Shown piece by piece: positions 19,585 through 27,073 of a stretch of DNA of 64,000 bases (position 1 is the first letter of the stretch; every line of letters starts with the position of its first letter). The notes below the pieces were generated by a model. The model was given only the letters and a program-made list of their open reading frames with translations, was not told the origin of the DNA and did not search any database. This stretch comes from an uncultured Verrucomicrobiota bacterium. Its GTDB lineage: Bacteria; Verrucomicrobiota; Verrucomicrobiia; Limisphaerales; UBA9464. The translations under genes and the position numbers were made by a program. The stretch covers positions 124,001-188,000 of the forward strand of contig CAJAHH010000010.1 in the NCBI GenBank assembly GCA_903939515.1, read 5' to 3'.

Positions 19585-19674
19585 GCGGCATTCCCCTCGC
19601 GGGTGGGGAGAACGAAGCCCGTGGCGATGATGACTCGGGCGTGATCGGACCATCCCCACGTGGGTGGGGAGAAC
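19585..19674 (-). CRISPR. minimal one-spacer CRISPR-like relic, type I-E-like repeats
   Basis: two 29-nt repeats (19585-19613, 19646-19674; 22/29 identical) separated by exactly 32 nt; minus-strand repeat GTTCTCCCCACCCACGTGGGGATGGTCCG resembles the I-E form GTNNTCCCC...GGGGATNNNCCG; second repeat degenerate at its 3' end. No cas genes in window. Confidence 0.5.
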
Positions 19675-19772
19675 TCGATGAGGACCGTTCAGGTCCTCAG
19701 GAGAATTGATGGTGAGCTCCCGCGAGGGTCCATTGCGGTTGCCTCGATTTCTCGGACGGTGAGGAAGGGAGA

Positions 19773-19979
19773 TTGATTACCTTGAAGCCCATCAAAGAAT
19801 CCCCTCCAAAAACCCGCCGCAAGTTCGACACCACCTTCAAGCGCGAGGCTGTCGGCAACTGGCTTTGCAGTGGCAAATCCGCTGCCGTCGTCGCCAAGGA
19901 ACTCGGTCTCACAGAAGGACTGCTCTTCGCCTGGCGCAAGCTCCTGCCCCCCCCCCGACGACGCTGGGGGGAGAAATAA
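19773..19979 (+). pseudogene. truncated IS3-family transposase OrfA (HTH_Tnp_1-like) remnant
   Basis: RRKFDTTFKREAVGNWLCSGKSAAVVAKELGLTEGLLFAWRK, ends shortly after a C10 homopolymer; no OrfB follows. Confidence 0.75.
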
Positions 19980-20007
19980 TTGTCGTTGAACATGGCGTGA
20001 GAACCGC

Positions 20008-20079
20008 CACCTTCGCGGCCCCGCCGGGTCGCCCACCTCCCGGTGGAGATCGAGTCCTCTCGGCCCGTTTTTTGCCCAA
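20008..20079. repeat. dispersed intergenic repeat B, copy 2
   Basis: accttcgcggccccgccgggtcgcccacctcccggtggagatcgagtcctctcggcccgttttttgcccaa. Confidence 0.9.
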
Positions 20080-20090
20080 CTCAGATGAAG

Positions 20091-20159
20091 GGGGAATGGA
20101 CGGTAAGACACCATCCCTACCAGATGCACGGGGATGAACGGTGAGACACCGCCCCTACC
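20091..20159. repeat. two copies of repeat C (GGGGAATGGACGGTGAGACACCGCCCCTACC)
   Basis: 20091-20121 and 20130-20159; contains palindrome GGTG-AGA-CACC. Confidence 0.9.
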
Positions 20160-20211
20160 GACTGTCGCTTTGTTGAAAGGTTCAGTCGGGGCCGAGCGAA
20201 TAACTGGGGAC

Positions 20212-21237
20212 ATGGCCAAGCCGCTCAATCACGACAGCCCTTGGAAAGACACCATCGAACAGTTCACCCGGTCTTTCCTTGAAGTCACCTTTCCCGAGGT
20301 CGCCGCCGGCATCGATTGGTCAGTCCAGCCCGAATCACTCGAGCAAGAACTCCGCGAGATTACCCCGGCCTCCGAGGTCGGGGCCAAGCGGGTCGACAAA
20401 CTTCTCAAAGTCCGCCTCCTCGATGGCACCGACCAGTGGCTCTACATTCACATCGAGGTCCAGATGCACTACGACCCCGGTCTGCCCAAGCGCCTTTTCA
20501 TCTACCACTACCGCATCTTCGACAAATACGGCGTCAGCCCGCTCACCCTTGCCATCCTCGGAGACACTAGCCGGAAATGGCGCCCCACATCCTACCACTA
20601 CCAATCCCTCGGCTGCGGCATCACCTTCCTCTTCCTCATCTGCAAGACCATCGACTTCAGGGGCAAGCTCGACGACCCGCGCTACCGGCACCAACAAACA
20701 CTCTTCGTTATTGCCGCCCATCTCGGTACCCAAGAACACCGGCGGAACCCACAGAACCTCTTCGCCTGCCTCCTCGAACTCACCGTCAAACTTGGCAACG
20801 AGGGATACTCCCCATCGGAAATCCAACAATTGCACCGCCTGATCGACTGGTTGATGCCGCTGCCCGGCGCGCTTAAGCTCCAGTTCAGAAACCAACTCCA
20901 GCAACGCCTAACCGACAAAACCATGCCCCACATCACCCTCTTCGAAGAACTCGCCCTTAAAGAAGGCCTTGAGAAAGGCATCCAGAAAGGCATCCAGAAA
21001 GGCATCCAGAAAGGCATCCAGAAAGGTCTCTTGGAAGGCCGCCAGGAAGGCCTTGAAAAAGGCATCGTCCAAACCGCCCGCGAGGCGATTCTTGATGTTC
21101 TCGACTCTCGGTTCGGCGAAGTGTCTGACGCCGTCCGCGAGCGCATTAACACCCTCGACGATGATCGCACCCTCAGGGATCTGCTGCGCCGCGCTGCCCG
21201 AGTACCCAGCCTCACCGAATTTTCAGTCGGTCTGTGA
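20212..21237 (+). CDS. Rpn-family recombination-promoting nuclease / putative transposase (PD-(D/E)XK)
   Basis: KRVDKLLKVRLLDGTDQWLYIHIEVQMHYDPGLPKRLFIYHYRIFDKYG (D...ExQ core); C-terminal KGIQKG repeats. Confidence 0.82.
   Translation: MAKPLNHDSPWKDTIEQFTRSFLEVTFPEVAAGIDWSVQPESLEQELREITPASEVGAKRVDKLLKVRLLDGTDQWLYIHIEVQMHYDPGLPKRLFIYHYRIFDKYGVSPLTLAILGDTSRKWRPTSYHYQSLGCGITFLFLICKTIDFRGKLDDPRYRHQQTLFVIAAHLGTQEHRRNPQNLFACLLELTVKLGNEGYSPSEIQQLHRLIDWLMPLPGALKLQFRNQLQQRLTDKTMPHITLFEELALKEGLEKGIQKGIQKGIQKGIQKGLLEGRQEGLEKGIVQTAREAILDVLDSRFGEVSDAVRERINTLDDDRTLRDLLRRAARVPSLTEFSVGL
20977..21024 (+). repeat. four perfect 12-bp tandem repeats ggcatccagaaa inside the rpn-like gene
   Basis: units at 20977, 20989, 21001, 21013 encoding (GIQK)4. 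Confidence 0.98.
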
Positions 21238-21257
21238 ATCCACCCCTCGGCAAGCCC

Positions 21258-21339
21258 GGGGAATGGACGGTGAGACACCGCCCCTACCGGTTACAGGGGA
21301 ATGGATGGTGGGTTACCATCGCGAGCGATGGCCCTTACC
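21258..21339. repeat. two further copies of repeat C (second diverged)
   Basis: 21258-21288 ggggaatggacggtgagacaccgcccctacc; 21296-21339 ggggaatggatggtgggttaccatcgcgagcgatggcccttacc. Confidence 0.8.
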
Positions 21340-21340
21340 C

Positions 21341-21400
21341 GCCTTCGCGGCGCGTCCGGGCCGCCCACCTCCCGGTGGAGATCGAGTCCTCTCGGTCCGC
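21341..21400. repeat. dispersed intergenic repeat B, copy 3
   Basis: gccttcgcggcgcgtccgggccgcccacctcccggtggagatcgagtcctctcggtccgc. Confidence 0.9.
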
Positions 21401-21411
21401 ACGTGGCCACC

Positions 21412-21432
21412 GGCGCTTTCGGAGAAATCGCC
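21412..21432. repeat. dispersed hairpin repeat D, copy 1 (GGCGCTTTCGGAGAAATCGCC)
   Basis: identical 21-mer at 24588-24608; stem pairs GGCG/CGCC and TTTC/GAAA. Confidence 0.85.
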
Positions 21433-21464
21433 ACGCCCTACCGCCCTCAGAGAGGGCTCGGATC

Positions 21465-22826
21465 TTAGCTCAACTGATCGAGGCGGCCGGTGCTGTCGCC
21501 GAGGCGCTCCGTTGGCGCGCCCATCCGGTCGAGCATCGACAAGAACAAGTTAGCCATCGGGGTGTTCTTGGCATACCGGACATGGCGTCCCGGTTTGATG
21601 GTGCCACCGCCCCGTCCTGCAAGCAGGACCGGCAAGTCGTGGTGGGCGTGGGACATGCCGTCTTCAATGGCGCTGCCGTACACGATCATCGAATTATCCA
21701 GCAGGCTGCTGCCATCAGACTCCCGCGTGTCCTGAAGCTGTTTCAGCCAAGCGGCGAATAACTGCATGTGGAAGACGTTGATCTTGGCGATCTTCTCCTT
21801 CTTGTCCTCCTTGCTCTCGTGATGAGACAGGTCGTGATGCCCCTCCTTGACCCCGATGACCGGATACGGGCGATTGCTGCCATCATGAGCCATCACGAAG
21901 GAGCCGATCCGAGTGCTGTCGGTGCGGAACGCCAACGTCATGATGTCGAACATCAACTTTACGTGATCTTCGTACTTGGCCGGAACTCCTTCCGGGCGGG
22001 TGTGGTCGGGCAACTCGACGCCCACCTTATCGGCCATGGCGATGCGGCGTTCCACATCGCGCACCGCGCTCATGTACTCGTCGAGTTTGTGCTGATCGTT
22101 GCGACCCAGTTGGCCGTGCAGACGCTGGGCGTCCTCTAATACGAAATCGAGAACACTGGAACGCCGCGCCTGGCGCCGAGCACGCACCTCGGCCGATTCA
22201 CCTGAGTCTCCCTGAGTAAACAATCGGTCGAAGGCCAGCTTCGGATCCACTTCTGGCGGCATGGGCGTGGAGCCCGAGCGCCAGGATACATTGAAGGAGT
22301 AGGCGCAGCTGTAACCCGAATCACACTGGCCGGAAAGTTGCCCTCGGTCGGTGCCCAGTTCGAGGCTGGGGAACCGGGTGTGGTTGCCCACCTTCTGGGC
22401 GGCCAATTGGTCCACAGACACGCCCACCCGGATGTCCGCGCCCTGCGTCTTGCGCGCCTGGCAGGCCGTCAAGAATGTCGCCGAAGCCCGGGCATGATCG
22501 CCGGCACCGTCGCCATTGGGGCGAGCCTTGTCGTGTGCCAACCCGCTCAGCACGGTGAGCTGGTCACGCACCGGAGCCAGTGGCTGCAAAATACGAGGCA
22601 ACTCGAAGGACGAACCGGTCTGCTCGGGCGTCCAGTGCTTCATGAGAGCCCCGTTCGGGATGTACACGAAGGCCATCCTCAAGGGGGGCTTGCCCGCCGA
22701 AGCCGCAGCACCGGCTGCAGCCCCCAATGCGCGAACAGCCGGAGCCGAAGCTAGAAACGGTAACGCGACCGCGGTACCCAATCCTCGGAGAAAGGTTCGT
22801 CTCGGCTGATGTTCGAAAAGGCTCAT
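21465..22826 (-). CDS. DUF1552 domain-containing secreted protein
   Basis: MSLFEHQPRRTFLRGLGTAVALPFLASAPAVRA; PPLRMAFVYIPNGALMKHWTPEQ; RDQLTVLSGLAHDKA. Confidence 0.9.
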   Translation of the reverse strand: MSLFEHQPRRTFLRGLGTAVALPFLASAPAVRALGAAAGAAASAGKPPLRMAFVYIPNGALMKHWTPEQTGSSFELPRILQPLAPVRDQLTVLSGLAHDKARPNGDGAGDHARASATFLTACQARKTQGADIRVGVSVDQLAAQKVGNHTRFPSLELGTDRGQLSGQCDSGYSCAYSFNVSWRSGSTPMPPEVDPKLAFDRLFTQGDSGESAEVRARRQARRSSVLDFVLEDAQRLHGQLGRNDQHKLDEYMSAVRDVERRIAMADKVGVELPDHTRPEGVPAKYEDHVKLMFDIMTLAFRTDSTRIGSFVMAHDGSNRPYPVIGVKEGHHDLSHHESKEDKKEKIAKINVFHMQLFAAWLKQLQDTRESDGSSLLDNSMIVYGSAIEDGMSHAHHDLPVLLAGRGGGTIKPGRHVRYAKNTPMANLFLSMLDRMGAPTERLGDSTGRLDQLS

Positions 22827-22985
22827 AACGATGGGGCTTTGGACGGCTGAACTTGATACCGAATTTAACCCTGTTTGAGTTGAACTCAAGGTTTCCGAGC
22901 AGACGAAGTCGGAGTTTTCAAGTTTCCCTGAATTATCACGGCCCAAACTTTGGCGTCCGGCCCGGAATTCGTTAGACTGCACCCC

Positions 22986-24452
22986 ATGCGGAGCCGCTTG
23001 TTGCTACTAACCTGCCTGTGGGTGGGTTCGGCATTCCTCGGCCACACCGATCCGGCCACGCCCCCGGCGAATCCTCTTCCGGCTCCCCCGTCCAACACCT
23101 CGTCCAATACCGCCGCGTCCAATACCGCCCCAATTTCTTCGGCCGCCTCAGCGGTCCGGAAAGGGCTTCAGTGGAACGCCGCAACCGATCGCTACGCGGC
23201 ATCGATCCCCGGATGGCCTATCCAACGGGTTTTGGCACGTTTGAGCGGTCAAACCGGCTGGCGGGTTTGGATCGAAGATGGGATCGAAACCCAAATTCGG
23301 GCCCAGTTCCGAAACTTGCCCGCCCGAGAGGCGTTGCCGCGGATCCTCGGTGGATTGAATTATTCACTCACCACCTCCAGCAACGGTCGCCGGGAACTCA
23401 AGGTGTTCGCCACGCAAGCTCGGTCCAGCACCCTTGAAATCGTGGCCGATGAGGGCGATGGGATGATCGCCAACGAATTGATCGTCCGTTCCAAATCCGG
23501 TTCCCCCATCGATCTAAAATTCTTGGCTGGTCTGAATGGAGCCAGCCTGGTGGGAACCAACGGAGTGGCCGGGGCCTATCAAATCCGCTTTGATTCGGAG
23601 AAACTGGCCGAGGACGCCAAGCAGACGCTGGCCAATGAGTCCGAAGACCTCGCGGTCGAGAACAACCAACGGCTCGACTCCCCGGATGCGCCTGTCGCGG
23701 TCTCCGGAATAACCGCCCCGCCCTTGCGATTGACGGCCACGGTGCGACCCGATGGGAACCGGCGGGTGATCGCGCTTATCGACTCGGCACCGCAACCGCT
23801 GGCTCCGGCTTTCCAGTCCTTCCTGCTGCCCACCGTCGATCTCGTGCCGGGAGCCCCGGCCTCGGGTGGCCCTTCGCACGGCACTTCCATGGCGGAGGCG
23901 ATGGTTCGTGGCCTGAGCGCCGGATCGACTGAAACCAGCACCAGCACCCGCATCCAGCCGTACAATGTTTACGGTGCCAGCGAGTCGGCCTCGACGTGGG
24001 ACGTAGCCCGCGGAATCACACAAGCCGCCCAAGACGGTTCCACCATCATCAACCTGTCACTTGGCAGTGCCCAAGACAGCCCCTACCTCCGGGACGTCAT
24101 CCAGCAAGTCACTGGTCAGGGAGCGTTGGTCATTGCCGCAGCGGGCAACAATGGCACCGCCGATCCCTTCTACCCGGCCGCCTATGATGCAACGCTGGCG
24201 GTGACCGCCACGGGACGCTCCGGACAGCTGACGCCCTACGCCAACCGGGGCGGCTTCGTCGATCTGGGAGTACCCGGTTCGACCGTAGTTCAGATGGATG
24301 GGCAGTCGTGGGTGGTTCAGGGCACGTCGGTCTCGGCCGCCTACGCCTCAGGCATGGCTGGAGCCTTGGCTCAAAACCCACAGACGTCGCTGGCTCCGGT
24401 CCGCTCCAAGCTCATCGAAACCTTCCCCATCCAGCGGGCCAAGGGCCCCTGA
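22986..24452 (+). CDS. S8 subtilisin-like serine protease, secreted
   Basis: signal peptide; GGPSHGTSMAEAM (His), VIAAAGNNG, GTSVSAAYASGMAGAL (Ser). Confidence 0.88.
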   Translation: MRSRLLLLTCLWVGSAFLGHTDPATPPANPLPAPPSNTSSNTAASNTAPISSAASAVRKGLQWNAATDRYAASIPGWPIQRVLARLSGQTGWRVWIEDGIETQIRAQFRNLPAREALPRILGGLNYSLTTSSNGRRELKVFATQARSSTLEIVADEGDGMIANELIVRSKSGSPIDLKFLAGLNGASLVGTNGVAGAYQIRFDSEKLAEDAKQTLANESEDLAVENNQRLDSPDAPVAVSGITAPPLRLTATVRPDGNRRVIALIDSAPQPLAPAFQSFLLPTVDLVPGAPASGGPSHGTSMAEAMVRGLSAGSTETSTSTRIQPYNVYGASESASTWDVARGITQAAQDGSTIINLSLGSAQDSPYLRDVIQQVTGQGALVIAAAGNNGTADPFYPAAYDATLAVTATGRSGQLTPYANRGGFVDLGVPGSTVVQMDGQSWVVQGTSVSAAYASGMAGALAQNPQTSLAPVRSKLIETFPIQRAKGP

Positions 24453-24587
24453 AATGGAATCCTTGTCCCTCCGGGTGCGGTCACTCGCAGTTGGTTTTAG
24501 CCCCCCCGAGAGGACGCCCGAGGACCTCCTGGATAGGGGCTGATCTTCGAGCGGTCCAGCTCTGCGGCGGTCCATGTCTGCGGACGT

Positions 24588-24608
24588 GGCGCTTTCGGAG
24601 AAATCGCC
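24588..24608. repeat. dispersed hairpin repeat D, copy 2
   Basis: identical to 21412-21432. Confidence 0.85.
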
Positions 24609-25015
24609 CTGCCTCGGAGGTGCTCAGGCAAGGTGGGGTCTCAGCAACAATCCGGAATCTATGGGACGTTGCCGGTTTGAAATCCGCGGTTTTGCCGGAT
24701 TCTCGGATCTGTTTTGTTTCAGGATGAGCACCCGCGTTTCTTCCTTCTTCCAAATGGGGCCGAGTGCATCCGGGGCCCACTAGACTTGATAAGAATTTCC
24801 TCGGGCAACCGACAAGCTGAGGCCAGATCGATGATACGTTGAGTTTCTGGGATCAGCGGTTTTCAGACCGGCAGGTTTCATCGGTTTTCACACCGTCACT
24901 GACAATCCCCCTCTGATCAGATAAGTCGGGGTACAAACCTTACCCTCGGGGTCTTAAGCCCCGCTTGGCCAGCCACGAGGTTTGTCACCTCATCCCTGCC
25001 CGTCACAACCCGCAC

Positions 25016-26194
25016 TTAGGGCAACGGCCGCACTCGATAAACCCGGCCTGAGTCGACGATCGGATCGAAGAGCACGGTTCCTCCGGCCTGACTCATCATT
25101 TCAGCCTGGGTTGCAAAAGGACCCGGCATGGCCGCCGCCGACTCAATCGCATAGCGACGACCGGTCAGCCCGTTGAAGGAAAGCCTCAGGGAGTCCGAGA
25201 CGAGAGTGGGTTGGTCCCACACCACCGGACCGGCCACAGACAGCGTCGCGCCGTCGCTGTCCACGAATCCACCCAGGTTGGTAATCCGCACCCGGTACAC
25301 CCCGGCCGCAGTCGCGGTGACATTCGTCACGACCAACGTCGGTCCCGGGGGGCCAGCGCTCCCGACCACCACGCCATCCCGCGTCCAAGAATAGGTCAGG
25401 TTGGTGCCTGTTGCAGAAACACCCAACGAGAACCCTTCGCCAGCATGCAGCGCCCGACCCACGGGCTGGGTCGTGATCACCGGCTTGGCAACCGCGGCCT
25501 GCACGGTGAGGGTCGCCCAGTCGCTGAAGACGGTCGCCAAATCGTTGATCAACCTGAGGCGATATCGGCCGGAGTCCGCCACTTGGGCGCTGGGCAAGGT
25601 AAGAGTCGCGTTGGTGGCATTCTTAACCTCGAGGTCCTCCTTGAACCACCGCAGCGCCACGGGTTGATCCCCTGAATAGGCAACCGTCAGACTCGCCGAT
25701 TGGCCCTGGGCCACGTTGAGGTTGGCAGGCTGGGATGTGACCGCGGGCGGATTGGCACCGACCACTGTGAGCGCCACGTTGAGATCAGCCCAATTGCCCC
25801 CCAAGCTGGTGGTCTCCCAACCACGGATCCTCAGGGTGAACGGCCCACTAGCGGTGGGGGTTCCCGTGAGCGTTCCACGCGTGGAGAGGGTTGTGCCCGG
25901 CGGCAATCCAGAGACGGCCGAATAGGATCTGGCCGTGCCATGGGAAGAACTGGTGATCGAAAATGTCACCGACGTGCGAACGCCGTTGGTGGCCCGAACG
26001 GCCGCAGGCACTACGCCGGTGGCCCCCGACAGCCCATGCATGCTGCCCGCCACGGCCGCTGCACCAAAGACCCATCGGAGGATGAACAGCGTCGGAGCCG
26101 CCATCACCCCGGGCGCAGACTGCGCCACACGCAGCAGGGGAGCCAATTGAAGGAAAGCGGCCAACACATGGGGATGAATTAAGATCCGTTTCAT
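25016..26194 (-). CDS. secreted protein with Ig-like domains
   Basis: PAVTSQPANLNVAQGQSASLTVAYSGDQPVALRWFKED and PVITTQPVGRALHAGEGFSLGVSATGTNLTYSWTRDG; ends GRVYRVRPLP. Confidence 0.8.
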   Translation of the reverse strand: MKRILIHPHVLAAFLQLAPLLRVAQSAPGVMAAPTLFILRWVFGAAAVAGSMHGLSGATGVVPAAVRATNGVRTSVTFSITSSSHGTARSYSAVSGLPPGTTLSTRGTLTGTPTASGPFTLRIRGWETTSLGGNWADLNVALTVVGANPPAVTSQPANLNVAQGQSASLTVAYSGDQPVALRWFKEDLEVKNATNATLTLPSAQVADSGRYRLRLINDLATVFSDWATLTVQAAVAKPVITTQPVGRALHAGEGFSLGVSATGTNLTYSWTRDGVVVGSAGPPGPTLVVTNVTATAAGVYRVRITNLGGFVDSDGATLSVAGPVVWDQPTLVSDSLRLSFNGLTGRRYAIESAAAMPGPFATQAEMMSQAGGTVLFDPIVDSGRVYRVRPLP

Positions 26195-26249
26195 AGAGAC
26201 CAAGCCAAGAATATGAGCACTTCCGGACCGCGCAAACGCTGGCTAGAAA

Positions 26250-26513
26250 TTAGTTGCAACCGCAACCGCCCCCGCCCACTCCGCGTCCGCCGGCCGCTGC
26301 CTCACGGCTAAACCACATGTGTTCGGCCAGTAACAACCCTGCCGGATCCCGATCTCCGCGCATCGTTGCATCCGACAGCGTGCGACGCTGCCATGGCTCA
26401 ACGGTAGAACAACCCGTGCCCAAGGCGATAATGACCGCAACGGCCGCCAACACCATCCCACCCGGACGGGAGGAACAGGCTGGTTGAAGGGGGAGTAGAT
26501 TTTTGACGCTCAT
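26250..26513 (-). CDS. DUF4266 small lipoprotein-like protein, C-terminal GGGGCGCN
   Basis: ALGTGCSTVEPWQRRTLSDATM...LLLAEHMWFSREAAAGGRGVGGGGCGCN. Confidence 0.85.
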   Translation of the reverse strand: MSVKNLLPLQPACSSRPGGMVLAAVAVIIALGTGCSTVEPWQRRTLSDATMRGDRDPAGLLLAEHMWFSREAAAGGRGVGGGGCGCN

Positions 26514-26533
26514 ATCTATTCTATCGATAAAGT

Positions 26534-27073
26534 TTAGGCTTTAACCGTTTTTAGGAGGCGTTCGATGATTTCAACGTACTTCTTGCGGGTAGCTTCCCCT
26601 TCGTACTTGGGATGCACCGAATCGAGACGCCCCTCCGGTCCGAAGAAGTAGGAGGTCGGCATCCCGGGAGGGCGAACCTTGGAGGCCAGCTTTTCCTGGG
26701 CATCGCGCACGGTCGCAAAACTCACCGAGTTCTTCTTGAGGAAGCGATCCATGTCCGGTTGCCGCTCGTCCATGGAAACGCCGATGAGCACATATCCCCT
26801 CGACCCATAGGTTTTGTGGAGGTTTTCCAACACGGGGAAGGACTGACGACAGGGCACACACCATGAGGCCCAGAAATCGAGGTGAACCACCTTGCCGGAA
26901 AGGTCTGGCACGGTGCCTTCGAGCTGCAGGCTCTTGAGGTCCGGAAGGGTGTCACCGGGCTGAAGCCCTGCCGCCCAGCCCAGCGGAATCGTGGCCATCA
27001 GCGCCATCCCGGCGGCCGAAGTTCGCAGGAATTGGCGGCGTGGCAGGGAGATTTCAAGAGGCGACATGTTCAT
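26534..27073 (-). CDS. TlpA-family thiol-disulfide oxidoreductase
   Basis: DFWASWCVPCRQSFPVLENLHKTYGSRGYVLIGVSMDE; MNMSPLEISLPRRQFLRTSAAGMALMATIPLGWA export signal. Confidence 0.92.
   Translation of the reverse strand: MNMSPLEISLPRRQFLRTSAAGMALMATIPLGWAAGLQPGDTLPDLKSLQLEGTVPDLSGKVVHLDFWASWCVPCRQSFPVLENLHKTYGSRGYVLIGVSMDERQPDMDRFLKKNSVSFATVRDAQEKLASKVRPPGMPTSYFFGPEGRLDSVHPKYEGEATRKKYVEIIERLLKTVKA

Noticed and set aside
19707-19735. Possible third CRISPR repeat one spacer-length beyond 19674
   Set aside because: tgatggtgagctcccgcgagggtccattg lacks the conserved CCCC/GGGG stem of the other two repeats.
20134-20211. N-terminal extension MNGETPPLPTVALLKGSVGAERITGD of the rpn ORF
   Set aside because: It is translated from repeat C; the internal ATG at 20212 (MAKPLNHDSPW) gives the expected N-terminus.
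20977-21024. 12-bp tandem array as a CRISPR or VNTR regulatory locus
   Set aside because: Units are contiguous without spacers and in-frame in a coding region.
24780-25015. Structured RNA or riboswitch in the intergenic region
   Set aside because: Only small hairpins (e.g. ggggtcttaagcccc) between two gene 3' ends; no known RNA signature recognised.
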